A stretch of 64,000 nt of DNA. Source: Pectinophora gossypiella (Eukaryota > Arthropoda > Insecta > Lepidoptera > Gelechiidae). The translations under genes and the position numbers were made by a program. This document shows positions 22,735 to 34,640 of the stretch, one piece after another. The notes beneath the pieces are model-generated. The model made no database searches and was not told where the DNA came from. It saw only the letters and a program-made list of their open reading frames with translations. The DNA lies in NCBI RefSeq assembly GCF_024362695.1, contig NC_065407.1, positions 5,952,001-6,016,000 on the forward strand, written 5' to 3'. Positions within the stretch are counted from its first letter, which is position 1. The number at the start of each line of letters is the position of its first letter.

Positions 22735-22835
22735 TTCTTTTCTGAGACTTATGGTAGATTTACCGCAAAAGGCATTACTTAGTTTGTCGGACAAATCGGG
22801 AGCGCTGAGGCTCTCACTCAGTACAAAATTTAAGA
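22735..22835 (+). repeat. Dispersed repeat with GGGAGCGCTGAGGCTCTCAC
   Basis: A short copy of the family that also appears at 10265-10375, 31445-31510 (minus), 60120-60175 (minus) and 62325-62395. The most conserved core is GGAGCGCTGAGGCTCTCAC. Confidence 0.6.
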
Positions 22836-22970
22836 CGACAGGCCTAGAACAGGAACTAGTTGGGCGCGAACATCGGCTTAGGGTGTCGCCTGAGTGGATT
22901 ATATTTCAAAGTATTAAACGACTGTAATTATTATTATTGCGTATGGCAGGCATAAAATATCCTACGTGGA

Positions 22971-23215
22971 TCATATACCCAGCTTAAGCTCCCCTAACCA
23001 AGTCTCTACCGCATCCGTCACACAATGCAGCTCGGCTATGCCACCTGGGAACCGGTGTAGAGGGCACTCGTTCACTATGTGAGATAGGGTTTGATCCGGG
23101 TGACCACATTTACAGTACAGCGACTCCTTTAAGCCCGATTTATGTAGGTGATGGTTCGATTTTCCATGGTTGGTTCTACACCGGTTGGGTCGGATCCAGA
23201 TTTTACTTTGGATTT
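22971..23215 (-). pseudogene. LINE reverse-transcriptase C-terminal zinc-knuckle fragment
   Basis: The minus strand is open without interruption for about 80 codons to TGA at 22971, with RPNRCRTNHGKS, CKCGHPDQTLSHIVNEC and CPLHRFPGGIAELH. The C-x-C-x-H...H-x-C pattern is the C-terminal cysteine/histidine motif seen after the RT domain in many insect LINEs. There is no ATG because only the 3' part of the element inserted. A T-rich tract (23220-23250) lies just upstream of the coding fragment. It comes from a different lineage than the 13-kb and 35-kb elements. Confidence 0.8.
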
Positions 23216-23716
23216 GGTTTTTTTTTGTTTATTTTTTTTTTTTGAACCGACTGTAATAGGCCAATAGCAATAAACACTGAATGAGGGAACTGTGGATCAC
23301 GCCGGGGGGTCGGTATTGGAGTTCTTATAGAAAAATCCAGTAGAGAAGTATAATGTACTTAGTATGGATTATCTTAATTACATCCGGATTTTAATTTCCA
23401 CTACTCTATAGAGATTTATTAGACGATAACTGTTACAATGTAATAATAGCTAAAAAATGCGAGAAAACGACCTTGCCAAATCTTTGTAATAACTGTGACA
23501 TTTCTTCGAGTTGCGCAACTGGTTTCATTGAACCATGAGACAACGAATTTATTTTACGGTGTGGTATAACATTTACAACAGAAGACATTCTTTTATCCAT
23601 TCATTTCTACTTTTAAACAGTCTCTCACTTTCAATTTAACGTGTGTAGATTTTTTAAACAATGGAAACATTATGTTGTGACTACATCGGCTAAAATTTTG
23701 CACTTTCCAGATAAAA
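23216..23716. other. No gene seen
   Basis: AT-rich with T tracts at the left edge; otherwise nothing. Confidence 0.35.
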
Positions 23717-23945
23717 TCAGATGCAAGATTCTCGTGAATGGTTTTTGAGAAAATAATTTATTCCCTTCTCATCGTTTCGATGGCATTCAGGACTTTTCAG
23801 CCCAGTGTCGGCACCATTCATAAGCTCCTCCCGCGTACAGGAGTCAAGCCACGCAGAGCAAAACGTTAGGACGTGAGCTATAGTCTGCAGCATAACACCA
23901 CACTCGCAGCTCACGTCCGATCTGTTCAGAAAAGCCCACCTGGCT
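23717..23945 (-). pseudogene. Second LINE RT C-terminal fragment
   Basis: The minus strand encodes RWAFLNRSDVSCECGVMLQT and IAHVLTFC, again a C-x-C-G...H-x-x-x-x-C motif near a LINE ORF2 C-terminus. The frame then continues to a stop at 23717 with sequence unlike known families. It lies about 500 bases from the previous fragment and differs in sequence, so it represents another family. Confidence 0.7.
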
Positions 23946-23964
23946 AGGTATCTTTACAATCTCA

Positions 23965-24042
23965 GCAACCCTGGTATCAGGGTTGCCGAGAGAGTTGCAG
24001 GGGTGTGAGATTGGTATTCAACCTCACAACCCACACGATAGA
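23965..24042 (+). mobile_element. SINE type I tail fragment
   Basis: AACCCTGGTATCAGGGTT and CAACCTCACAACCCACACGA match the SINE type I tail; the head and body are missing. What follows to 24205 has an open frame on both strands but no recognised product. Confidence 0.6.
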
Positions 24043-24205
24043 AGCAGAAAACAAGAAGACACGACGAAAAGCACTCAACTCCTCGGCAATGCGACGAGTG
24101 CCTAAATATCCGATAAGAGGATGCTCCGATGTAGGCCGAAACTATCACGAATCGATTATGCGCTTGCGCAACATTACCGAACACCGCGACGGATAGGTGT
24201 AACAC

Positions 24206-25741
24206 TGAGGGTCAATGGGGGATATAATTTTTACTTCTGAGATTAGTATAAAATAATTTTAGCATAGCGTTATTTCTTAATATCTATTCCGCTGTTCATT
24301 TCCCTTAAATAAAAGGTTATTTACTCAACACTACAGCGCCACTGGATAAATCTTTTAATTTCTGAAATTCTTTTTTTTATTAAGTACCTGAAATCGATTG
24401 ATTCATGAGATTAAATATTCATTTTTTTATTTAATAAGTATGAAAGTTGTGATAAGTAACAACACAGTTATATTTATTATTTATTTTTTTATTTGTACAC
24501 AATAAAGCAGACACAAGAAACATACAAAGAAAACAGATAGTACTGGTAAGTTTAGGTAGTTTTGTCAGCTGATTAGAAGCTTCTAGTAAAGTTAAACAAC
24601 ATTTGAGGTATTTTAGGACAATATAGCAGTGAGACGTATATAGGCTATTTATGTATGTTATGTATGTATGTATAGTTACAATCGGTTAGGTTAGATTAGG
24701 TCGCCTAGCTACAAAATATTTTCATATATAATATTATAATGACATTGCAAAAAACCAATCGATTACTATGACATTTGCAATCAATACCTATCGTATCGCC
24801 CATCTCATTTGTTATTCTACAGATCAAATATTAACATTTGATTTTTAAAGAAGGTGAAAGGAAGATGATGCAAAAATGCATTGTAATTTTTAATATTCCT
24901 AGTTTAAAAAAAACATTTTTTTATGTTTGAATAATATATGTTTATTTTTTAACATTTCTGGTAGTTCAGATAGTGGACAGCAATTTATTGTAGAACTCAC
25001 TCTTTATTTTACTGACTAAGAAGATCAATCCTTTGCTTATCTTCATAAAAGTATGTACTTAAAGAAATGTAGAAGGTTTAGTGATATACGGATGGAATAA
25101 AATCCGTTTAATGGTGATCAAGGGGGCTTAAAATATATATATATATATATATAAACAAGAATATCTTAATAACATTACAGTGCAGTTACGTACAAGCGTC
25201 TATAAATACCAGTTTTTAGAAATAAAATCTTAGATTTCATGATTGCGCAAATGTCAAAATTCAATATTCCTTTTAAGATAAACTGTTGCAAAGTGGCCTT
25301 ATTAACCCTCAGACCTACTACTTTTTAGAACACAACTTGTAATCAAACTTGATGTCGACTTGATGATAAAAGATAGCCTCTACGCCCCCGCATATTATAT
25401 TAAGTACAAATGTATTTAGATATTAGTCAGAATGTTTATCTCACAAAACATCAGCTATCAAGCAAGCTTAACATGCAGTCGTTGAGCAAAACAAAACTAC
25501 TTTCACTGAAAAACATCTGTACATTGACCGAGCGAGAGACGTTACTTAACTTAAATAACTCACCGCAAAGAACTAGGCTGTGATCTCCTTTCAGCTCAAA
25601 TAAGTTAATATTTTTCTCGATTATAATTCGGTCGTGTATTAGGTTCATGATAAATTATGAAAATCTGATTACTAAACAAGTCTTAAATTAAAGAATAACA
25701 TTTTATTTCTCCTGTTTAATCAAGAAAAATGTATTATAAAT
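24206..25741. other. No gene; LINE-tail fragment and AT run
   Basis: Positions 24470-24545 (TTTGTACACAATAAAGCAGA, minus-strand LINE end) resemble 28610-28683. Positions 25134-25156 are an AT dinucleotide run. No coding region is supported. Confidence 0.45.
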
Positions 25742-25914
25742 CCGACATTTTATCACGTTTTTCTATGACGTCACAGTGTGCTTTTTCATACATCATCATA
25801 CTTTTGGACCATCTTACTTTTGGACAATCAGGTGATCAGCCTGTAATGTCCTAACCAATTTAAGTGATTTTTGTGATTTGTCCCCACCGGGATTCGAACC
25901 CGGGACCTCCGGAT
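25742..25914 (-). mobile_element. Dispersed repeat fragment next to SINE head/body fragment
   Basis: Positions 25742-25795 are a minus-strand copy of the 7364/53939 repeat (AAAAACGTGATAAAATGTCG read in reverse). Positions 25797-25914 are a minus-strand SINE fragment with a well-preserved B box (GGGTTCGAATCCC) and GCTGATCACCTGATTGTCC, truncated on both sides. Confidence 0.75.
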
Positions 25915-26389
25915 TTTGTTAGTTACATCACCACCTTCACTTTTATACTATACACCTCTGCCTACCCCTTCGGAGATACAGACGTGATGTAATGTGTCTA
26001 TGTAACTTCACAAAACGAGGCTAAGATAAAATATTCTCTTGACAAGCGATATAATTAAGCAATGCATCTTATTCCATGATACTTATCGACCTCTCAATCT
26101 GTTACATGCTCGAATTGAATCATTTGCATGACGAGTAGGTAAAAGGTATTGTACCAACCGTCTGGCACTTGTCTAGCTATCAATCGGATAAGCAACCAGG
26201 CAACCAGTCATTGTGCAACATAAACAAGCTTTCAGCTTATGATAATAGATAAGAATTGTAATTAATCTCCCTAAAATTTAGGTTAAAAGAAGTTTTTGTT
26301 CCAACAAATATTGATGTCAGATTGTCGGTGAGGAAAATCTAGAATTATAACACGTTACAAAAAAACAAAAGGAGACAAATAAATATTGA
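25915..26389. other. No gene seen
   Basis: Nothing recognisable. Confidence 0.35.
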
Positions 26390-26625
26390 GAGTTTTAGAG
26401 GACCGAAGATTATTGAACACTTAATAAGACACGACGAATTTATTAAAAACATCATATAAGGGAAGCTACAAGGATAGAGAGAAAAGGGAAGACCAAGAAA
26501 AGCTTACATGGAACGTATTAAAGAGAAGGTGAACATCGTGCCTTATAAGAAAGTGAAAGAATTGGCTTTTGATATACAAGAATGGAAAATGCTACACCTA
26601 CAAGACCGTGGCCCTTACATTAGTC
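26390..26625 (+). pseudogene. RTE-type LINE ORF2 C-terminus, broken
   Basis: One plus frame reads LIRHDEFIKNII, stop, GKLQG, stop, REKGRPRKAYMERIKEKVN, and then VKELAFDIQEWKMLHLQDRG. This R-G-R-x-R-K...W-x-x-L-H pattern is the C-terminal signature of insect endonuclease-reverse transcriptases of the RTE kind. Two in-frame stops and the missing RT domain make it a pseudogene fragment. Confidence 0.75.
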
Positions 26626-26935
26626 ATGATAATAAAATAACTATTAAATCTAATATTTTAGAAATACTAAGTCAAATTTGAAGACAGTAGACACGGAAAG
26701 CTTGCTTACTTATATCCGAATAAATATGAATTATCTCATCTAAGAAGTGAATCAAAAGTAAAATTACATCAACTTTATTTACGTACGTGCGTGCATGTTG
26801 AAGCGATTGATGAATGTGGAGTAAGCAAAAGAAGTGTGTCAGGATCGAAGAAATATTTATATAGTCAAATTATAGTATCTGCTTACCCCGGTGGGAAATT
26901 AATAGGCGTGAGTTTATGTATGTATGTATATTTAC
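26626..26935 (+). repeat. Dispersed coding-derived repeat (copy 1, diverged)
   Basis: Positions 26794-26935 carry GATTGATGAATGTGGAG, GTGTGTCAGGATCGAAG and CTGCTTACCCCGGTGGGAAA, the most diverged of five copies in the window (others 44418, 58475, 59266, 60366). In better copies the frame reads MKRLMNVEEARDVCQDRSKW, suggesting descent from a LINE ORF2 C-terminus. Confidence 0.65.
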
Positions 26936-28194
26936 CTACATACTTAAAGACAAACCAATTATACGAAGTAAATTAAAAAGCTACGAAATGACGTCATAAA
27001 ATGTTTAATATGTTTCAATTGCTTGATATGAACTTTAAGTAATTGAAAAACATGCTCGTATAATTGATCCACCTGCAGAAAGGTCCATGATCTCATTAAA
27101 TCAGAAAATTACACTATGCGAAATGTATTTAATTGATTAAGGTTAAGACGGTCACGATGAAAACCTCTCATTTAGCAAGACATAACTTTCAATGAAGATG
27201 TAGGTCTACTATTACCTGTCTACAAGATGTTGCATAGTGACCCAAAATTTGAAAGATTTCTTTTAAAAAAACCTGCTACATATCATCGCTACTGAACCGT
27301 TCTAATCGTAATATTAGAGGATAACATCTGTTAGACACGAAGCACTTAGTCGGTCACGACTACGACCGACGCAGACACATCACTCAAATTGTTAGGGTTC
27401 CGTGGGTACTTCAAGAAATCTCCAAAAACAATTGAAAATTATTTGGTAATTAAATTTAGATAATTGATCATATTTATTAATTTAAATCAAACAAAACATA
27501 ATAAAAACATCATTATTATTATTTTATTATTATTATTTTTCATCATTTTAATATATTTTTTGGTGTTTTTATTTATTTATTTTTTATTTTATATCCCTAG
27601 CTCGGGATTAGAAATCAAAAGCACGTCTGTTCGTTAGCTCCGTTTATTATTGACTGCTTATCTCCTAATACCCACAATTATACTACACATATTACATCCA
27701 AAATTATGTTATGTTCTTCCTAAATATTCCAATGGAAATGGATTGTTTTATGTCTCTGCAAGGAAAAAAATAGTGTCAGAAATAAATTGTTTTAATATTA
27801 GCTACTTATTGTAGCTAATGTATTTGTTTCTATTATGTATTTCTATTTTATGTTACTGCAATTGAAAAACAAAATAAAATGAAGAATGTGTTTGAAGAGC
27901 GAACAATCATGTGGACAGGGAATAGTGGTACAAAAGAAGCGACGCGTTTTTCCCGCAGTGGGCACAAAATAGTTTTAAAAGTATTAGGAACGGAACCATC
28001 TATGGGTAATTTAAGATCACGCTTGACTAGTGTTGTACACTAGAGTAGAGAATTGCAATGACCTATTATATCACCGTATTGCCCAATGCAGTTAATGCAC
28101 TAACGTTCACATTCAATTAATACAGCTCCCAATTATTGGTCGAAATTTTAAGACTATTTGATGGCCTAGCTGTTACGTCAGTTTAATTAAATAT
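26936..28194. other. No gene seen
   Basis: AT-rich with TTATTA runs at 27510-27600. A fragment GTTAGGGTTCCGTGGGTAC (27391-27409) is a common motif of lepidopteran repeats. No coding region. Confidence 0.4.
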
Positions 28195-28310
28195 ACTTTA
28201 TTGCACTTAACAACTAGTTACATCACAAACAAGAAATGGACGTTTACAAGGGTGGAATTATCTCTAAGAGAGATCTCTTCCAGCCAACCCAGAGGTAGTA
28301 TTAGAGTAAC
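28195..28310 (-). mobile_element. LINE 3' end with conserved hairpin
   Basis: Minus strand: GGTTGGCTGGAAGAGATCTC, hairpin ATCTCTCTTAGAGAT, and terminus AAGTGCAATAAAGTATATTT. It is the same architecture as the 3'UTR of the 35-kb LINE, but from a different family; stem bases differ with pairing kept. Confidence 0.7.
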
Positions 28311-28683
28311 TGCGGAAGAATAAAAAGAGGTGCAATATATTAAATACATTATAATAATTATATCTACATATAAAACCGTTTAAAAATATATATATACACA
28401 AACATATGCCTAAGCCTCTATAAATATATACACATATAAAATATACTATACCTACATACATACCTATTATATATATAACAATATACTTAGACTACGAATA
28501 CTCTATGGATAAAAAGTGCTCATTCGCTCACTCGCAATTAATAGTTGCTACTTATTGGTATTAGTAAATAGTAATAGTAATGATCATGTAACATATTTTT
28601 TATGTGATTTATTGTACATTTATTTATTTATTTGTACACAACAGAACAGACAAAAGAAACATGCAAAGAAAACAAACAGTACA
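28311..28683. other. AT-rich repeats and a LINE-tail fragment
   Basis: Positions 28380-28480 are TATATA-rich. Positions 28610-28683 (TTTATTTGTACACAACAGAACAGAC) resemble the LINE end at 24470-24545 and abut the MITE at 28684. Confidence 0.45.
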
Positions 28684-28988
28684 GGGGATTAAAATGGCCA
28701 CAATAAAGCAATTCATTGGATCCGTTTCTGAGAAAGCAATGTTGCAATTTGACATTTGCGCATATAAAAGTAAGGTTGCCCTAAGGTTGCCTGGAATAAA
28801 TTGCTATTTAGAAATAAGGCTGCCGATTTTCTTCTCCTGTCACATTTGTAATTGTTTTTTAGTGTTGTGTTTACATGTGCAATAAAGCGTTTTTGTATTG
28901 TAAAAGTAAGTGCGCAATGCAAACAAATGTCAAATAGCAATATTGCTTTTTTAGATGAATTGCTTCGATGTGGCCATTTTAACCCCCC
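28684..28988. mobile_element. Foldback MITE with GGGG...TTAAAATGGCCAC ends
   Basis: The left arm begins GGGGATTAAAATGGCCAC and the right arm ends GTGGCCATTTTAACCCCCC. Complementarity continues inward for roughly 75 bases through AAGCAATTCAT and ATTTGACATTTG. A LINE tail interrupts the centre (28775-28900). Removing it rejoins a nearly palindromic element of about 170 bases. No transposase; superfamily not assigned. Confidence 0.85.
28775..28900 (+). mobile_element. LINE 3' end nested in the MITE, with TSD
   Basis: GGTTGCCTGGAATAAATTGC and GTGCAATAAAGCGTTTTTGTATTG give a LINE 3'UTR of the 35-kb element's type. The ten bases TAAAAGTAAG at 28765-28774 recur at 28901-28910, so insertion boundaries are exact. 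This dates the LINE insertion after the MITE. Confidence 0.85.
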
Positions 28989-29169
28989 AGGTAAGCTTAT
29001 CAAAGCAGGTAAGCTTATTTATTTTCTGATTAATACATAAAATAGTAACAAATTCATACAAACTATAACTAACAACACACGACAGACTGATACTCCGTTT
29101 TGTTTCGTAAACGAATTATAAAACACAGTGAAAAAATAAGCTAATTATGGATTCTTATATGTGTATAAA

Positions 29170-29480
29170 ACTTTCCGTGATTCGAAAGGCACGTTAAGCT
29201 GTTGGTTCCGGCTATTAGCCGCAAAACAGCTCCACCACCACGCAGTGGTACAGCGTGGTGGAGTTTGCTCCATACCCTATCCGATTGATTGATAGAGACT
29301 TGTGTCTAGCAGTGGGACTTATATAGGCTTTTAAGTTTATGTTATTTATAGTGTAATAATGCTTAGCGGTGAAGGAAAACATCGTGAGGAAACCCACATT
29401 CCCGAGAAATGCATTTTGTGGAGGTATGTGATCTAACCACTATTGGGCTGATTTTCCCTTCGCGGGTAGACAGGTAGTCG
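29170..29480 (+). mobile_element. SINE type II fragment followed by another SINE-like repeat
   Basis: 29170-29345 has TTCGAAAGGCACGTTAAGC, CAGCGTGGTGGAG and GCAGTGGGACTTATATAGGC (type II body/tail). 29355-29480 carries GTGAAGGAAAACATCGTGAG and CCGAGAAATGCATTTTGTGG, a second repeat that recurs inverted at 61415-61610. Confidence 0.7.
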
Positions 29481-29584
29481 CTTCTGCAAAAAAACTTTCT
29501 GTTTCATACCTATTACCTACCTACCTATTTATATATTATGACTGTAATGCACAGTTCCGTATTTCAATGTACCTATATCAATTT

Positions 29585-29720
29585 CTTTCACCCTAAAATT
29601 GTCTGGAAGAAATTGCTGTTTGCTAATAATCCCGCTGATAGTACTTCTGCTGTCATTTTGTAATTGTCCCTGTTGTATTTGTGTGCAATATTTTTGTGTT
29701 TCGTACGACTCTGGCAGTAT
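29585..29720 (+). mobile_element. LINE 3' end, diverged
   Basis: AATTGTCTGGAAGAAATTGC and GTGTGCAATATTTTTGTGTTTC keep the order of the Jockey-like 3'UTR seen at 28775 and 35159, with extensive substitutions. Confidence 0.55.
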
Positions 29721-30179
29721 GGTCGTACTCCTAAGCGACCCATTGCCATAACCTAAAAAAAAGTGTTTCGTATTGTAGGTAATCTAAAGGAACATGCACT
29801 GCATGTTGAACATCTTTTCAGCATAACAATTCCCACTTACCTACTTGTACAATGACACTTGCACAACATCCTTTATGCTCTCTACAACTTTTCACAATTC
29901 CTGAATATTACAATTTCACACTTGCACAGTGTGAACAGTCACGCTCCAAAAGGAACTAGAAATTGCAAAACAAACAAAAAAAAACAAGAGTGAAAGAAGC
30001 GGGTCATATGTCATATAGCTCAAGACACATATACAATTTAAGACACGCCTGGTGAATGCGAATCGTGTTCTAATGCGTGCTTTCACGCACTCTTGCGCAC
30101 ACTTAGAACAGTTGTCACCCCGCTTCACGGCATAGAAATTTATGTTTTTGTAGCACACTGGTATTTATATTCGTTATTA
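29721..30179. other. No gene seen
   Basis: An 80-codon minus frame (29916-30158) has no recognisable features. Sequence around 30060-30110 contains GTGCTTTCACGCAC, a small inverted repeat. Confidence 0.35.
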
Positions 30180-30560
30180 GTTCGTGGAGCAGCGTGGTGG
30201 AGTATACTCCATAACCCCTCCGATTGATTGAGAAGAGGCATATGCCCCGCAGCAGGAAGTAGGTTATATCATCACTAATTTAAGAGCCACGCTCTTGTCG
30301 GTGTGGCATTCCCCTTCATGCTGCTTTTAGGGAAAAATAGGTCAGTGGTTTCTCTCTTGCCTTCTGCCCCGCAGTACTCTTATCTGACGCGAGTGGGATG
30401 GCGCCCAGAGCAGTCTATTTCAAAACCGTACTAGGACTCCTGTCCTCCGCCTGTGAATAGTACTGAGAGTTACTGCTGCCCTCGTTTTTATATTTTTTAA
30501 CGACTTAAAAAAAAGCGGCCAAGTGCGAGTCGGACTCGCCCATGAAGTGTTCCGTAACAG
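30180..30560 (+). repeat. SINE type II tail and dispersed repeats
   Basis: 30180-30275 is a SINE type II tail (GGAGCAGCGTGGTGGAGTAT, then GATTGATTGAGAAGAGGC). 30290-30480 contains ATTCCCCTTCATGCTGCTTT and TTGCCTTCTGCCCCGCAGTA, a block I believe is dispersed in moth genomes but cannot name. 30505-30560 contains AAGCGGCCAAGTGCGAGTCG and GACTCGCCCATGAAG, a widespread lepidopteran repeat end. Confidence 0.55.
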
Positions 30561-31258
30561 CAAGTAACATAATATAAAAGTTGTCAGGTTCCAGGTTATA
30601 GTCCCTGTGACTTGCCCCTTCCGTACTGCATTTCCGTACCGATAGCGCCCATCTCCGCCTTTGCAACCATTGAGGCTGTGTAAGCGTAGGCTAAATACAC
30701 GTGGTATAAAGACTTCAAGAACAGTCATTTACGTATGAGGCGTTGAGCATAAAGTTGAGTGTTGATTCAGTGCGATGCATTATTAGAAAGATTAAACGTG
30801 TTATTATGACGATGTATAAGAAAGTTTAAGTGGTATCTCTGTTTTCCTGATATGCAACGCGCCGCACAACGCCCCACATAAATGAAGGGTTAAAATTCTA
30901 ATTCACTAAAACAGCAAAACAGTAAGTTCACACAACAATATGACTAACCACAAATAATGCAATGACATAACCAGAAATGTCAATAGCTTAATTCTAAAAC
31001 TGAAGCAGAGATCAAGAGGTGTGGCAATCCATCATTCACATCATGCCAGAATACAAAACAGGCAGGAGCATGAAGTGGTGTCAGAGAAACTTTCATACGA
31101 AGCTGATCCGTCGACCTTAGTAACACACTGCATGCTGAAGACTTGACAAGTGACGGGTTATGAATTATGATTTATTTTTCTACTTCTAATATTAAAATGC
31201 GTTCAGTTGCAGTGCTGTTTGTAGTCGCATGTTGCAATAAGCGAATTTCATCATTTTA
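30561..31258. other. No gene seen
   Basis: Nothing recognised. Confidence 0.35.
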
Positions 31259-31510
31259 GCCGTTGGTCCCAGTTGCTACTACTAAGTAGTCGTTACATGA
31301 CCCATGTCAGGGACCTTTGGCGGTTCAATAGTAACCCTGACACCAGGGTTGATGAGGTTGGTACTCCATCTCACAACCCACATGATAGAAGAAGATATCA
31401 TTTTAATAATTTTATTTGGTTATGATGGACTTTTTTTATAGATGATAGGTTGGTTACCTCCGTCCAAGTAGTTAATGTCATTAGCGGCAAATTTACAATA
31501 AGTCACGTCA
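31259..31510 (+). mobile_element. SINE type I 3' part plus inverted short repeat
   Basis: 31259-31391: CCGTTGGTCCCAG, GACCTTTGGCGGTTCAATAG, AACCCTGACACCAGGGTT and CTCACAACCCACATGATAG, a 5'-truncated type I SINE. 31445-31510 is a minus-strand copy of the 10265/22735/62325 repeat (AAGTAGTTAATGTCATTAGC). Confidence 0.75.
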
Positions 31511-33014
31511 AAAAAAAAGGTTGGTAACCGCTGCCGCGACACGACTTATCAAATCTATCTTAGACAGATACCCATTTAATATCAAGTGTGCAAACAATGT
31601 AAGTATATAGAATTTATTTAAAAATCGTACGCCCTGACGGAACGTTCAGAATTATAGTCACTATCACAGGACAGGAAAAATCTGATGACGTCATCAGAAG
31701 AAATATTTGTTCTGTTATAGTGATATAATTTCTTATAAAATTGAAAATTTTGACAGCGTGTCCGATGGGGAGGAGTTGAACGTTATCCTTAAGCTCAATA
31801 AACGGCAGTTCATTCATTAATTATGTGACAATCCTTGAAAACATCAATCATCAATTTAAAAATAAAAAGAGACAAGTGTGATATTTCAAAAAAGTCATTA
31901 AAAGTTCTGCTATTTATCGATAGATAGTAAAACTAAAAAGTATCACCGCTGTGCCGGTCGGAGTTTCTGGAATTTCTGGGTTCGGTCTCCACGCTCAGGG
32001 CCCACGATAGAAGCTATGCAATAGCTTAATAAATAATGGTGTTAGGGTTTGTTATGTCCATTTAATTATTATCAGATTATATAACTAATAACAGACGGCA
32101 TGAAGTCGTGAACCTGTCTCACAACTTTATTATTTTTAATTTTGACGCTGGCAGTTAATTTATTTTGTATATACTTTTGATTTCTTCTTTTTCGACCGGT
32201 AACGTTTTCCCGCCTTTTTAAAAGGCGGTAATTTTGTTCAGTTGCGGGAGACTGCTATGAAGAGATTATGAAAATATAACATTACTTATTCATGAAAATT
32301 GCTACATTGTTTGATTGCGACGAGCACCTCACCACCTGAGAGCAGTAGTATTAACACAATTGTAGCAGTAGCATTATCATAGGTATAAGTAACATACCTT
32401 ATATTAGTTCATCAAAACTTTAAGGCACACAATTTCGGGACATACCTGGAACAAAAATATTTAACTGTGAATACAATTTTAAATTCAAATGTCAACTCAC
32501 ATCACAGTAGGTGATAAAATAGATAATAACTTTTCACATGACAATCACATGTCATCGTGAACATGTCGTAAACGTCAATAAAGATGATACCCTGTCTAAT
32601 GTGTAGGATTTACTATACCAATTTCTCCACAAGTTTGTAATGAAAGCAGCATTCATCTTTACAACAGCCATAACTCCTTATCATGAAACTTTCCTTCGCA
32701 GTATGAAATACCAACTCATTTAAATATAGCTCTCTAAACGCACATAAATTAATGGTCGTTCACCTCTCCACTTCATCGCACGATATGCACGTATCACATT
32801 AACATAATGAGAAATGTCACCGAGCACCTTTCTTTCTTTTAAATATTCACGATGGCTAATGAATGGCCTTAAGACGCTGTAATTACGTGCATAATCAGCC
32901 TATTAGGCGTCACTACTGGAATCATACCTTTCATCAATCAGTTTGGACTTCAAGCTCCAAACTTTGATGTGGTATGAAGACTTACTCTACTACGTTGAAT
33001 GGATTGTCTTATTT
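31511..33014. other. No gene seen
   Basis: AT-rich, with no recognised coding region or clear repeat. A small hairpin CCGCCTTTTTAAAAGGCGG lies at 32212-32230. Confidence 0.4.
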
Positions 33015-33400
33015 ATGTAATAATATTAGTTCGCGTTTGACCACAATCTCACCTGATGGTAAGTGGCGATATGGTTTACAGTGGGATCACGGTTACGTAG
33101 CAAATGCCTATTCACTCTAGCCTTGAAGACTCATAGATTATAACGAGTTGGAAAATCAGACGACGGCAGACAGTTCCAATCCTTCGCTGTTTACATCAAA
33201 AAGGAAGAGGCGAAACTTTTAGTGCGGATTGCTGGTACTTATATCCACAACATAAGGATGAAATGCCCGCCGACGACTAGTTGTCCGTAGATGGAATGGA
33301 GTGGATGGAATTAACTCGTGAAATTCCTGAGCACACTCACTGAAGAGCATCCTATAAAAGACCGACAGACAACCTAGCCTAACCCCAGCTACCCCAGGTT
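33015..33400 (-). pseudogene. LINE RT C-terminus remnant, second copy of the 9440 family
   Basis: The minus strand encodes SECAQEFHELIPSTPFHLRT and FHPYVVD, then after a frame shift a degraded version of the LFPTRYNL and VFKARVNRHLL region. The 3' end GAGATTGTGGTCAAACGCGA matches that at 9440-9745. Frameshifts and a stop show it is dead. Confidence 0.8.
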
Positions 33401-33989
33401 TCAACTTGGGACTTGGTGTGGAACCTTCACCTATCGTTGAAGATCTTTGGAATATGTTTCTTATGCGGATACCCCCAATAACACTGGAACTGTCAATAGC
33501 TTCAGAATTCGTAAGTGGGCCCCGCGATAACGGGATAATCGTTTGAGAACCTAAGCTTCAACTTTTAGAACACTTCCATGGCTGAGCTACTAATATCATA
33601 TTATGTAATATTCTTAGCGTAGGATGCGAAAAGCACAGTTCGTTCTCGGGCATAACGTGCGTTTTCAGATAAAATGTATACAAGTTATACTATCTTCAAT
33701 AAGTTCCTTTTATACTATGTAATTAAGGAATGCAGCATCAATCTACTTTCACTGGCTGTCAGTCAACGCTACGTCACAATGACGTCGAACTTTGACGAAA
33801 CTCCGTCACGGCGTACTAACTGTGGCAAATTGGGATTAAATTAATACTAGCCTCTGGGTATACTCAAATGGACAACAATGTTTTCTTGCTTTAGCTGCTT
33901 ATAGTGTCATGGCTTATATTCACAAGGCGAGTTAGAACGAAACAGAACATACTAAATAATTTAGAGCAGCATTTAGAAAAAAATATAAA
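33401..33989. other. No gene seen
   Basis: Nothing recognised. Confidence 0.35.
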
Positions 33990-34115
33990 CTGGCTACCTA
34001 TATACGTACCACTGCTGAGCACAGGCATCCTCTAAAAACACTGGAGGGGGTGTGGAGCATACTTCACCACGCAAATCCTTTGCGGTTTGTTGGAGATGTA
34101 ATAGCCGGAACTAAT
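33990..34115 (-). mobile_element. SINE type II tail, minus strand
   Basis: CACTGCTGAGCACAGGCATC and GGAGGGGGTGTGGAGCATAC match the complement of the type II tail; the tRNA-like head is absent. Confidence 0.7.
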
Positions 34116-34640
34116 GGCAACGCGCCACCAGAAGCACGAAAACATTCGACAAAAAGAGTATTAGATTTTCACTAAAGTGCAATGGGTCTTTCTATCAAAA
34201 GGAACCAGGAGTGTGATATATTGGGAATTTAATCCAAGTTTTATTTTCTTATTGCGCATACAGCTTTAACCAATGAGCCACTGGAGTATCACTGTATGTT
34301 TAGCAAACAGAAGCGCGTGACAACGATTCCACGTGAAGGCTCTCATACATGCTCATATGTTTGAATTCGCCGCCGCTCACCACCTCGTACGACGCGCCGC
34401 ATTTCCATAAACGAGGTCAAATAAAAAGTGACCTAGTACATACCACAACATAACTCGACTCATCGCTCGACATGAGAGCGGCTATTAACTAAATCGACGC
34501 AGGCGCAACATTTAAAGGTCACGAAGAACCACAACAAAATTACAATATTTATTACTTTGAGAAACGGATGGTAACACACACTACTTTGAGACGTGATTAT
34601 TTATATGCATATTTTAAAAGTGGTCAGTATATCAAAATAT
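34116..34640. other. No gene seen
   Basis: Nothing recognised; a slightly CpG-rich stretch at 34370-34400. Confidence 0.35.

Noticed and set aside
24005..24205. Overlapping frames on both strands
   Set aside because: They begin in a SINE tail and resemble no protein; kept only as unassigned sequence.
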